A stretch of DNA of 64,000 nucleotides, from the NCBI RefSeq assembly GCF_035582795.1, contig NC_134369.1:57226001-57290000 (forward strand), read 5' to 3'. The stretch's first letter is position 1. Each line of letters begins with the position of its first letter. Below, piece by piece: positions 24,330 through 35,165 of the stretch. Below the pieces are notes generated by a model. That model made no database searches and had not been told where the DNA came from. It was given only the letters and a program-made list of their open reading frames with translations. Source of the DNA: Mycteria americana. Lineage: Eukaryota; Chordata; Aves; Ciconiiformes; Ciconiidae. The position numbers and the translations under genes are program-made.

Positions 24330-27300
24330 AAAAACTAAAGCCAATTCAAGGTTTCTTGATCTATTTGTAAATAGATTTCTTATCTGGGTACCATGCCAGA
24401 AACAACTCCTAAATTCATCCATCTGGCCCTTTGAGAACTTCTATAGTTACTACTTTATCAGGTTATAGCAACATTTGTCTTTCTAACCTGTCAGTAAAAC
24501 CATTTCTAAAAATTTTTAGCAATCAAAAAATACAAGTTTCCCTTTGGTCTGGCACTGTCTGTGAGAATGAATTGATCACAGGGGATCTCGTTACATCTCT
24601 GATTCAGCACTAGTTTAGCAGTGGTATTACTGCAGTCATGGTCTGCTTTAATTAACATCACTGTCAGATTTGGGGAGCTGTGCACTTCATCACCTCCATC
24701 TTTGCCTGCCTCTGAGCAGTTGTTGGAAGGAGAGCTGCATGACACTGGCCTTGGGTGCTGAGCCTTTCTCAACGGTGGAATCCAGCTGCCAAGGAAGACT
24801 CTCCAATGGCCTTTTCTGTCAGCTCATTCCAGTTTGCAGAGGCAGGGCAGCACCTAGCAAGCAGCTTGCACAACTGTCAAAAAACTGTCAGGTCCCTGAA
24901 ACAGTGGCAGACTTTCTGGTTCATAACAAAACTCCTGGTTTCAATACTTTTAAGGAGGGGGGCCGGACATGGATGATGGGCAGTGGCTATACCTCCACAG
25001 TAAGTTGTATCACATTTTAAACTGTATTTAAGTTCATTTCTATTACCATGTAATAGAATTAAACTTGCATATTTTATGGTTCTATGTGCTCAGCTGTGAA
25101 GTGTTTCAGGTATCTGCATCACCAAAGCATTGCTGTATCATCTGAGGACTCCCACAAATCTTTAATGAGGAGCAGCCTTTTGAAAATAAGCATGCACAAT
25201 TACTGTGACAGCAAATGCACAAGACTGATCAGAAAAAAACACCAAAACACATCCATGGGAAGTACATGGGAGTCTCACAGTTTGTGACTTGCAGTAATTT
25301 TGAAGGGTATTTCCTGAACTGCCTAATTTTATTCCACGGAAGGGCGAAGGATCTCCAGTTCCCTCATTTTTGGGAAGTAACTGGTGAAGGCCTATCCGCA
25401 TGACCTGGAACTTAGTGTCATTCAAAAAAGGAAGATTGCCAGCAGAGGGGGAGCTTATAGGGCTGAATGACAGAGGGGCAGTTTTCCACCCCTCAGCTGG
25501 TCACTCTGGCTCTGTTTGTACTAGTACATTGAGCAGTGCTGGGGCACAAGCCTGACCATCAGCCTGCAGTCACTCATATTCTTACATTTTTTGTACAGTT
25601 TCAGACACAGGTATCGCTCATACCAGCTACCATTCTTCCAAACAAGTGCTAAGCATGTTTTTGGAGTTGGCACAGGCCAGGGGATATTTCCAATAAGCAG
25701 CGCAGATGTCTTGCAGGGTCAGAGTTAAGCAACATGGATATGAGCTTTGATGAGCCAGTTGACCTAATGGCTAAAGAACAGACCTTGGAGCACTTTATTT
25801 ACCAGCATAGATGTAAACTCTGGGGGTATAATTAATCTCAATGTTTGTTTTACCCCTTCCGGGTATTCATACCCTATCCTTTCTGAACTTCCATTTGTTG
25901 ATAAAACACAAGATTAAATCTATAAAGCAATGTCAGTAGCACCTTTTGGGTGTCTAGCCAACTAAAATATTCCCCAGCTCTGATTTAGCCACTGCTTCCA
26001 CATAGGATGCTTGTGGAGAGTTTGTTACCTTAAGGGGGGACTCAAAGAAGATAACACAGTGTGGGTGGATGCCATCAGCTGTGAATGTCATAAAGGACAA
26101 TATGGCAAAAGACTTGACCTTCAAAGGAAGTGCCTAGGCCTGGTCTGAAAGTGACTGACTCCCCCCATGTGTGATCTGAACTATGCTTTCCTTTTCCTAG
26201 AAGCCCTACCAATGTCATAAGATATCATTGCTTCAGCCACCACCCACTAAAAAATGTAGTTCGCAGAGAATTCATTAGGATTTATCTGCCAAACCTATTC
26301 TCCATCCTGGGAAGGGCAGATCTGGATTTCCGTCTTCCAGGCAAATATCCTTAACAGCACTCCAGGTCCAATGCTAGCTCTCCTTTTGCAGAGGTCAGCC
26401 TGAGCAGCCTGGAGTTTAGGATATTGGAGGTATGGGATTGTCTGCCTTCAGGAAAGGGAGGGGTCTGAACATGAATATTCCTGAATATCCTGTACCCAAG
26501 GCAAATGCTGTAACTGCACAGACTGGTGTGGGCAGGTAACAGTTGCCTTGGAGAGGTTGGACTCTACAGAGTACCTCTTTCTCAGGTACTAACTACTCTA
26601 TTATAAAATTGACCTCATGACCGTATAGACTCAAACTTCTGATCTAAAAAATTAAACTCCTGATCACCTAACCCGGTATATTTAAAGAAATTGAATGAGG
26701 TTCAACACACTGAGAAGGGTCTGGGTTTTTTTAACCTAAGTCTATGCTGCTGTACGCCTGAACAGTGTTAAATACATTTATCACTCTTAAACATCTGCTG
26801 TTGATCCCACAGGATGGAACAGGGAGGGAGTCAGGCTGACACCACACCAGACTGGCTGTGTTTCTGTCGGCACGCATCCCTTTTCTTGGTGCTCCAGATC
26901 CTCACAAGTACCAAGCCTTGGCTCTGGATTTTGACACTGCCTTGGATCCATAAGGCTGCATTAGGAGAGAGATGTCAGATTGGCACAGACATCCTTAGAG
27001 AGGCGAGCAATCATTTTCTCATGGAAATACAAAATGGCCTTTCTCCATCAATGACGTCCATGTGGAAGAGAAGAACTAAGATATCCCTGAGCAGACTGCA
27101 TTTGTATTTCAAATTTCCTCATGTCAGCCCTCCAGCACCAGAACCTGGTGAAAGCTGGCAGCAGCTGGAGCAAACCTCAGCATTTTCTTTCCTTCCTACT
27201 CACAAGTCAGGAGTGGCCTCTTTGTTCAATCTTTATTTACTCAAAATTTTTTAAACTGATTCTCTCAGCTGGATACTTACTTTGTTTTTCAAAGATGACA

Positions 27301-27540
27301 TACACTGGTCATTAGAAAGCTGATTTATAAAATTCTTCAGAATTCACAAATAGGTGTATCTCAGTGATTACTTTCTACTGGAGGAGGAAGCAAGAACAGT
27401 GTTTTTAAGAATGACCACACTCTTGCCTCATTTCTTTGGAACAAGAAAATTGTTAGTAACTGTTTTGATATAATTTTAATCACATTGAACTATAATTGCA
27501 TGAAGAATGCAATTCAAATCAATAAGCCCAGCCACTGACC
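24330..27540. other. intergenic DNA between serpin units B and C
   Basis: No gene recognised. The longest open frame (26814-27254, plus, 146 codons) shows no domain, no signal and no similarity I can recognise. Confidence 0.45.
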
Positions 27541-27542
27541 AG

Positions 27543-27731
27543 TCATTTTTCAGCTGGGTTTACAATTTTTCCCCTGAAGAGGATGCTCTGAGTATATTGA
27601 TCAACAATCAACAGCAAAAATGGACGGTTGAATTTAACAAGAGGAACAGAATGAGGAAGAAAATCTGTGCCACTGACTGCTGCAGCCTCTGTGCCATTCT
27701 TGTGAAACTTCAGCAGGGCCTTGTGAGCAGC
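27543..27731 (-). pseudogene. serpin unit C exon 5
   Basis: Open frame from [19 protein letters not shown] to GKIVNPAEK and TGA; 62 codons plus stop. The acceptor is CATTGTAG. The P' segment is one residue shorter than in human alpha-1-antitrypsin and five shorter than in A and D. Confidence 0.85.
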
Positions 27732-28726
27732 CTACAATGAAATACAGCAAGAGTTAGTGTGTGTGGAGGACAGGGTGTGAAATGATTAAAATTAGTACTA
27801 CGTTAATTCAGCTACTGCCTTTCACAAAAATTGCTGGTAGGCCAGGAACCAGGAAGAAGGCCACTATAGCCCGTGGTGGTTTTTTTAGCAATGTTGTCTC
27901 AATAAGCAAGTATTTTCACATTCAGAGTACCTCAACACAGGTGTATCCAACACAGACCTTAGGGAATGCACACCTTGTGGAATTAGTTGAAAATAGAATA
28001 TTCAATCAAATTCATAAGGAATGACAATTTCAGAAGGAAAGGAAGTTGGGCTCCAGAACTGCTCTGTATGTATCCCTAATAGCACGTGCATTACAGTTTA
28101 GCCAGTAGAAATTCAACCTTGATACCAATTTTTTTTTTAAATTATTGTTGGGTGTTTTTAATCTTTTTGTTTTACTAGCCCCAAAATGTTAGAACATTGT
28201 AATTGCTGTTTTCAGAATGGCTGTAAGAATGCTAGCCTTTCTCTTCACTGTATCTGTTCTCTCTGCATTATTTTCAGGAAATGGGATGTTTTCCTCAGGT
28301 CTGGTCCATCTTACATGATTAGCACTCATCAAGGCCTTCAATGGCAGCAGAAGTTTTAAAATCCTTTAAAATTCTAGAATGCACATATTAGAAAAAGGCC
28401 ACTTTTTCTGCTAGATATGCTGACACAAGGCACCCCCAACACAGATATCCATGGGCACTCCTTTCACATGCAGAAACTGGGCTGTGTTTAGCTGCTGGGA
28501 CAAATGGTACTCCCCTCCCAACCTTTGCCTGGCAGACGGAAGACAGTACCCTTATCTCCAGATCTTGGAGAAGTTTGAAAGAGTTTAAAGTTACTTTATC
28601 AGCTAAATGTTCTAGTTCAGAGTATCAGCCAGCCCTAGCAATAAGTAAAATTTCCCAACTTAGCTTAGGGCAAGACAATTGGGTATTGAGGAATCTGCAG
28701 GCCATTGTTTCTGCTGACAAACTTAC

Positions 28727-28874
28727 TTTTGAAACCTTCATATCAGGCTTCCCTGTGATTCCAGACAGATCAGCCTGGTCAGAAAACACATCAGTTATAC
28801 CCAGATTCATGTACATCTTCTTTAAGTCATAGGTGCCTGAAATTGATAGTTTTGGAATATATACTTCTATCCTC
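28727..28874 (-). pseudogene. serpin unit C exon 4
   Basis: Open frame [19 protein letters not shown] through [16 protein letters not shown]. The acceptor is TTAACAG and the donor AAAA|GTAAGT. The first base is G, which completes the junction TAG with exon 3. Confidence 0.85.
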
Positions 28875-28879
28875 CTGTT

Positions 28880-29528
28880 AATTCAAAAGAAAATTATGGT
28901 AGTTATTGCAATCAAAGCATGCCTTGGACTGAAGACTCCCAACTTGCTGGTGGTTCTTCTGTGCTAAAATGTTAGTCTTTTCATCTGAAAAAGATGGCAA
29001 CAAAAAGAAGATGGGAAGACGATGGTCTGGAGGATAGGAAAGGAGAACGTCAGCTGGGCTTTCTTGTATTATTCTGCAACACAGTCACTTGAAGGGAGAG
29101 CAAGCAGCGGTGGTGCCAGCATTTTGGGACTAAGTTTGCGTTGTCTTTCTAGCTTTGAAGGTTTTTCTTTTGGAATCACATCCCATTCCCTCTGAGGGAT
29201 CTGATTGCTATGTCACAGTATTACCACTCTTAACGCATTGTGCTTGAGACAAGGGAAATGAGACAGACATTTTACATCAACTAGAAAATGTGTGGGGAAA
29301 AAAAATAAGTTTCCCAGCTCACAGGTCTCTTCCCTCATCACAAGGCAATGCTGATTCGAATTTTTGCTGAAAGTATGAAATCATCAAATCATTTGGTCTG
29401 TCCTTTTATACCCATTCCATTGTTTAAATCTCCAATCAACAGCAAAGGCTAGTAACTGTAAAACCTGATCACAGTATTCAGACTTTGGATTCTGACTACC
29501 TTGAATCATCAAATCAGAATTCTATATT
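28880..29528. other. intron 3 of unit C, part beyond the CR1
   Basis: No feature recognised apart from being intronic sequence between exon 4 and the CR1 tail. Confidence 0.5.
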
Positions 29529-29529
29529 T

Positions 29530-31608
29530 CACAGAATCACAGAATCACAGAATTGTATAGGTTGGAAAAGACCTTTAAGATCATCGAGTCCAACCGTAAA
29601 CCTAACACTACCAAGTCCACCACTATACTATGTCCCTAAGCACCTCATCCAAACGTCTTTTAAATACCTCCAGGGATGGCGACTCAACCACTTCCCTGGG
29701 CAGCCTGTTCCAATGCTTGGTAACCCTTTCAGTGAAGTAAAATTCCCTAATATCCAGTCTAAACCTCCCCCGGTGCAACTTGAGGCCACTCCCTCTCATC
29801 CTATCACTTGTTACCTGGGAGAAGAGACCGACCCCCACCTCTCTACAACCTCCTTTCACATAGTTGTAGAGAGCAATAAGGTCTCCCCTCAGCCTCCTTT
29901 TCTCCAGGCTAAACAACCTCAGCTCCCTCAGCCGCCCCTCATCAGACTTGTGCTCCAGACCCTTCACCAGCTTCGTTGCCCTTCTCTGGACACGCTCCAG
30001 CCCCTCAATGTCTCTCTTGTAGCGAGGGGCCCAAAACTGAACACAGGATTCAAGGTGCAGCCTCACCAGTGCCGAGTACAGGGCCACAATCTCTTCCCTA
30101 CTCCTGCTGGCCACGCTATTTCTGATACAAGCCAGGATGCTGTTGGCTTTCTTGGCCACCTGGGCACACTGCTGGCTCATATTCAGGCGGCTGTCAACCA
30201 ACACCCCCAGGTCTTTTTCCACCAGGCAGCTTTCCAGCCACTCTTCCCCAAGCCTGTAGCATTGCATGGGGTTGCTGTGGCCCAAGTGCAGGACCTGGCA
30301 CTTGACCTTGTTAAACCTCATACAATTGACCTCGGCCCATTGATCCAGCCTGTCCAGGTCCCTCTGCAGAGCCTTCCTACCCTCAAGCAGATCAACACTC
30401 CCACACAACTTGGTGTCATCTGCAAACTTACTGAGGGTGCACTCCATCCCTTTGTCCAGATCATTGATAAAGATATTAAACAGAACTGGCCCCAACACAG
30501 AGGCCTGGGGAACACCGCTTGTGACCGGCCGCCAACTGGAGTAAACTCCATTCACCACCACTCTTTGGGCCCGGCTATCCAGCCAGTTCTTTACCCAGCG
30601 AAGAGTCCACCCGTCCAAGCCATGAGCAGCCAGTTTCTCCAGGAGAATGCTGTGGGAAACCGTGTTGAAGGCTTTACTGAAGTCTACATAGACAACATCC
30701 ACAGCCTTTCCCTCATCCACTAGGCGGGTCACCTTATCATAGAAGGAGATCAGGTTGGTCAAGCAGGACCTGCCTTTCCTGAACCCATGCTGGCTGGGCT
30801 TGATCCCTTGGTTATCCTCTACATGCCATGTGATGGCACTCAGGGTGATCTGCTCCATCAGCTTCCCTGGTACCGAGGTCAGGCTGACAGGCCTGTAGTT
30901 CCCCAGGTCCTCCTTCTGGCCCTTCTTGCAGATGGGCCTTACATTTGCTAACCTCCAGTCAACTGGGACCTCCCCAGTTAGCCAGGACTGCTGAGAAATG
31001 ATGGAAAGGGGCTTGGTGAGCACATCTGCCAGTTCCTTCAGCACTCTCGGGTCGATCTCATCAGGCCCCATAGACTTGTGAGTGTCTAAGTGGTGCAGCA
31101 GGTCACTCACCATTTCCCCCTGGATTATGGGGGCTCCATTCTGGTCCCCGTCCCTATCTTCCAACTGTGGGGGCTGGGTACCCAGAGAACAATTGGCCCT
31201 ACTGTTAAAGACTGAGGCAAAGAAGGCATTAAGAACCTCAGCCTTTTCCTCATCCTTGGTCACTGTGTTCCTTCCCCCGTCTACGAGGGGCTGGAGATTC
31301 TCCTTAGCTCTCCTTTTGCTGCTAATGTATTTGAAGAAGTATTTTTTGTTGTCTTTTACAGCAGCAGCCAGATTGAGCTCTAGCTCAGCTTTGGCCCTTC
31401 TAATTTTCTCCCTGCACAGCCTTGCTACACCTTTGTAGTCCTCCTGAGTTGCCTGCACCTTCTTCCAGAGGTCATAGACTCTCCTCTTTCTCCTGAGTTC
31501 TAGCCAGAGCTCTCTATTCAGCCAGGCCGGTCTTCTTCCCCGCCGGCTCGTCTTTCGGCACCTGGGGACAGCCTGCTCTTGTGCCTTTAGGACTTCAAGG
31601 CTTTAGGA
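29530..31608 (-). mobile_element. CR1 LINE, 5'-truncated, about 2.1 kb
   Basis: The 3' end (29530-29556) is the typical CR1 terminus, with tandem 8-bp repeats (tcacagaa on the plus strand) and then ataggttggaaaagacc. The element runs on the minus strand. Its upper end is near 31605, within a short repeat next to exon 3 of serpin unit C. Only the 3' half of a full CR1 is present, as is usual for 5'-truncated insertions. Confidence 0.9.
29623..31590 (-). CDS. CR1 ORF2 fragment: reverse transcriptase
   Basis: An uninterrupted frame of more than 640 codons. The N-terminal part ([11 protein letters not shown], then the [12 protein letters not shown] region) links the missing endonuclease domain to the reverse transcriptase. 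RT motifs are clear: [32 protein letters not shown] and the catalytic FADDTKLCG. The C-terminus [13 protein letters not shown] is that of CR1. The usual Gly after GVPQ is Ala here, which may impair activity. The endonuclease and ORF1 are missing, so the copy cannot move by itself. The open frame suggests a fairly young insertion. Confidence 0.85.
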   Translation of the reverse strand, partial: LKAQEQAVPRCRKTSRRGRRPAWLNRELWLELRRKRRVYDLWKKVQATQEDYKGVARLCREKIRRAKAELELNLAAAVKDNKKYFFKYISSKRRAKENLQPLVDGGRNTVTKDEEKAEVLNAFFASVFNSRANCSLGTQPPQLEDRDGDQNGAPIIQGEMVSDLLHHLDTHKSMGPDEIDPRVLKELADVLTKPLSIISQQSWLTGEVPVDWRLANVRPICKKGQKEDLGNYRPVSLTSVPGKLMEQITLSAITWHVEDNQGIKPSQHGFRKGRSCLTNLISFYDKVTRLVDEGKAVDVVYVDFSKAFNTVSHSILLEKLAAHGLDGWTLRWVKNWLDSRAQRVVVNGVYSSWRPVTSGVPQASVLGPVLFNIFINDLDKGMECTLSKFADDTKLCGSVDLLEGRKALQRDLDRLDQWAEVNCMRFNKVKCQVLHLGHSNPMQCYRLGEEWLESCLVEKDLGVLVDSRLNMSQQCAQVAKKANSILACIRNSVASRSREEIVALYSALVRLHLESCVQFWAPRYKRDIEGLERVQRRATKLVKGLEHKSDEGRLRELRLFSLEKRRLRGDLIALYNYVKGGCREVGVGLFSQVTSDRMRGSGLKLHRGRFRLDIREFYFTERVTKHWNRLPREVVESPSLEVFKRRLDEVLRDIV

Positions 31609-31618
31609 CTTTAGGACT
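31585..31618. repeat. three copies of ctttaggact at the CR1 5' junction
   Basis: The decamer occurs at 31585, 31601 and 31609. The first lies in CR1 coding sequence. The others sit between CR1 and the exon 3 donor of serpin unit C, as expected for slippage or microhomology joining at an integration junction. Confidence 0.75.
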
Positions 31619-31626
31619 ATATTTAC

Positions 31627-31897
31627 TATCTTTCAAGTAATTTTTCCCATTTAGACACAGTGTCTTTTGTCAGGGCATCTTCCAACTGTTTCATTTTTCC
31701 TTCATTGGGCAAGATAAACAATGCTGCAACATATCCCTTGTAAGGAATCTGCATCACCTCGCAAGACAGCTTCCTGCCAGAGTATGTTTTATAAAATCCA
31801 TCTTGAGTCATCATCTTCACTTCAACTGAGATCTTCACATTCACATGGAAATAATCCTTGTGAGTCCCCTTAATATTGAAAGGATTTTCCCAGTAGG
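31627..31897 (-). pseudogene. serpin unit C exon 3 (271 bp)
   Basis: Open frame YWENPFNIKGTHKDYF through DTVSKWEKLLER, ending with TA before the donor GTAAAT. In A and D the last two bases are AG, which give Arg with the next exon. Here TA gives TAG. Confidence 0.85.
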
Positions 31898-31899
31898 CT

Positions 31900-33395
31900 T
31901 GAAACCAAAAGAGAAAGAATGCAATAGAATGCTTATTTCAAGGAGGATATATTAATATAGTCCAGACTAATGTACACAAGATAAACCCATATCTGAAGAT
32001 TTACACTCATACTCTAAGATCAAAGGTATTCCAAGTTTATTAAAGATCTTTTTCCCTGTCATCTTTGCTGTACTGTGTTCAGTAACAACTAAATATCCCA
32101 GGTTAAATTTCACATGGACTTGTACAACACCTTTCTAAGTCAGATAAATTAAATGAAGTAACTTCATCGTATTACCTTATGTTTTATTTGAAGAAAATGA
32201 AAGCTGACCAGGATCCAACAAGTTACTTTCTGATTTCAGAATATTGCTTGTAGAGCAAGTTCCACAGCAGATGTCTGCCTTTTAAAAGGTAGCATGTTAA
32301 GCTCCTTCCATGCTTTTTCATATGTTCTTCATCTTGTAACACTAAGGAAAAGCTTACATGCAAGAACAACCCGAACTTTTGGGCCTGGTCATAACTACAT
32401 TACGGTGAATGGAATAGGGCTTCAAGGGCTTTAATCTTCAAAATGGTTTTCTCTTGATGTTTATTCAACTGATTTTTCCATGATATTTTATTTTGTATTA
32501 AACCAGGTCATTCACTGAACAAATACACAGGGATCACAGCTTGCCATTCTGTAAGTATGTTCTTTTTTTTTTAATATTGAATAGAAATAAAATAAAATTG
32601 AAAAATAAATAATGGAATGTAAACTTGAAAGTAGTCTGATTACTTTATAAGTTTGAGCTTTCCTCCCTGGCCCCCAGTAAAAAAAATATACTCCGGTATC
32701 ATAAAGAAATGCCTCAGACTAGGGCAACTGAGACTAGGGTACCCAAATTTAATAAAGTACTTGAAATAAAGTCTGTTTTGCTGAAAGTTCATCTATTTCC
32801 AAACATGCTTTTCTGAGTGGTAAATTCCATGTATGTCCTGCATGCTGCTACAAATGGATATAACAGCTAAGAGGAAGTTAATCATTGCCAAAGCAGTGCA
32901 TTCACAAGTACCTCTTGAGATATATATAATGTGATGACAAGCTGTAGAACATTTAGACTCTAACTCCAGAAGTACCTACCCATTTAATAGGCATGGACTG
33001 TAAGTAAATTAAAGTGTTTGGCAATTTTTATTAATCTACATCTTTGGAATTTACTTTTCTACTTCATACAGCATGTGAAAACATTGTAATTTTTTAAATA
33101 ATAAGTAGATAAAGTCTGACAGAAAAATTTACAAATGCATAAATCTGTTGTGCTCTGGCAATTCCCTAAAACTCGAAGACTTCAAATAAATGAACTTTTA
33201 TGCTTAGGAGCCTAAACATATGCTAGAAAAATTTAGATATGGAAGAGGTTTCAAATCATGAGAACTTTCAATGTTCCTTAGCATAATAGCCTAATCTTAA
33301 CACTGACCTTCCTTTTAAAAGTAATTCAGAAAGAATCTGGGGTATTTGTTTGGTGAATCTGAGGTACTGCAGTAAGTAACACCTGTGTAACTTAC
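31900..33395 (-). other. intron 2 of unit C
   Basis: AT-rich intron; no repeat family or gene recognised. Confidence 0.5.
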
Positions 33396-34052
33396 ATTTG
33401 AAATAAATGTAGTTAACAATTACCATTAGAGTGTTTGTATTGAGGTCTTTAAGTATTTGGTTTATATCCCCATGGGTTTTGTTCTTTATATGATCATTGA
33501 TCTCTTTTTTAGCTTCAGTGGAATTCTGGAAGTTACTAGAAACAACTTTTCCTTTGTACAGTTTTTTGATGTCCTTCAGAAATGTTTTCAGTGGCTTCAG
33601 GTGTTTGTCCATGAACAGGGCGTTCCCCATGCTCAGTTGCACCTGGCTGCCAGGGCAGTTCAGCAAGAGGAGGAGATGATGAAAGCTGTGGTGTATCTCC
33701 TCCTCCTGGGTGTTGGTGAGGTTAAAGGCCAGCCCTTCCAGCACTTGAGCCTGGCTGGTGACTCTGGAGCCTAGGGCCAGTAGGGCAAAGGCAGTGGAGA
33801 TGCTGACTGGGTAAAAGAAAATGTTCTTGCTAGGTTGTTGGGTGGTTGCTTACCTGTAAAACCGGAAGGCAAAGTCTGTGTTGCTGGGGGCTATCTGTTG
33901 GCAGGACTCAAGAGGACCTCCTTCATGGGGATGCTGCTCCTTGGGATCACTCACTGTGGGGAGTTGTCATTGTGGGGGTCAGGCTGGGTCAGGCTGTGGA
34001 CAATGAGGTGAAGCATGGCCACCAGCAAGCACAGTGGGAAGGTGGCCTTCAT
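33396..34052 (-). pseudogene. serpin unit C exon 2
   Basis: Starts with ATG and a good signal peptide (MKATFPLCLLVAMLHLIVHS). The frame is lost by a 1-bp deletion near NDNSPQ and is then readable in another phase as IAPSNTDFAFRFYR-stop-ATTQQ. The remainder, FFYPVSISTAFALLALGSR through VNYIYFK, is open to the donor AAAT|GTAAGT. Confidence 0.85.
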
Positions 34053-35142
34053 CATCTGTCACAGCTACTGTGTGGACAAAGAGTGAAATGGTCTTGGATG
34101 CTGGTGATCAGCTGTGTCAACGTCTCATCTTTTATTTCTATCTGCTACTACCTTCAACAGCTATCTGGTAATCACTGTTATCTCCTGACCTGCTCCTTTA
34201 CTATGGAAGTGTTTTTTAAATCCTTGTGCTTCTGAGTTTATCTGTAATTCCTATCCATTGCTGCCTACTTTAGTTCTGCTTTACTCCAGCTACAAAAGTC
34301 CCTTGTTACTGGAGAAAGAAACATGTGAGTATTAAAGAAAAATAGAGTCAGAGGGAGAGAACAAGTGAAAAGGCTTTTTTTTTTTTTTTGTCTCTGTGTA
34401 AATCTGTTTTATGGTGAGGCAGCACATCAGGAGCAGCTCTTAATTCTTTTATGTTTATCTCTAAGAACTCTCAGGATTACTATGCTATTAGTGATTGAAT
34501 GAGGCTTACATCAAATGACAGTGCTATGTCAATGGAAAACAATACGAGATTGCAGCACTCAAGCGGTATTCTTTCTTTCATTCTTGACTCATTTTAATAT
34601 ATAAAGTGACTAATCACAAGAGAGCTGGTAAAAATTTTCTGCTTCAATACGTGATTAGATCAAAATATGTTGCTTTATTTTAAACAACCACTCATGTGAT
34701 GCACAGCTTCCAGACAGATGCCTCTCTGTGTGTACTCCCCCCATCTTGGTCATGGTAGGGTGAGATTACTGGTGTGGACTTGGTCCCTCCTGTCTTTCCA
34801 AACTTTGTATCAGCAGGAAAGCTTTCTTTTGTAAGGCAAATAGCCCCATGGCCAGAGTAGTGCTCAGCAAAGAGCCTGGATTGTGGCATCTTGGCTGTTT
34901 CTGATAACTGTGGCTACTTCTTTTTTTTGTGTGCTTATTGCTTTCTTTTTTACATGTTAGACCAACAACATGTTGGGATGATTTGTAGTGTCTAGGATGT
35001 TTAACCTGTCAGAAAACAGGTAAGAGCTATTCTAATTAAAAATTGCACTACTGACTAGAAAAGCAACTCCAAATAGCCTTCACCTGATGTCCTACTTGAA
35101 GCGGAACAGCTTCAGGGAAGAAGATTACATGAATTACCTGCT

Positions 35143-35165
35143 CCCCCCCCCCCCCCCTCCCCCCC
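35143..35165 (+). repeat. poly-C tract
   Basis: Fifteen C, one T, then seven C. A G-rich run on the other strand could form a quadruplex. Length may be unreliable in the assembly. Confidence 0.9.

Larger units (their letters stand above)
27543..34052 (-). pseudogene. serpin unit C: recently inactivated clade A serpin
   Basis: All four coding exons are present with functional-looking splice sites: 33396-34052, 31627-31897 (271 bp), 28727-28874 (148 bp) and 27543-27731. Three lesions stop it from coding. First, exon 2 is 657 nt, one short of the expected phase; the frame shifts after the signal peptide and meets TGA. Second, an in-frame TAA follows RFYR in the body of exon 2. Third, exon 3 ends TA and exon 4 begins G, so splicing creates a TAG. 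Exons 3, 4 and 5 are otherwise open. The loop has the inhibitory hinge GTEAAAVSG and, by counting, His at P1 (FLPH|S). A 2.1-kb CR1 occupies intron 3. No promoter module like that of A or D was found upstream. Sequencing errors could explain single lesions, but hardly all three. Confidence 0.85.

Noticed and set aside
26814-27254. 146-codon plus-strand open frame
   Set aside because: No recognisable domain or repeated pattern, no plausible splice context, and composition like its noncoding neighbours. Probably chance.
29485-30723. 412-codon plus-strand open frame
   Set aside because: It is the antisense of the CR1 reverse transcriptase on the minus strand and its translation has no protein-like features.
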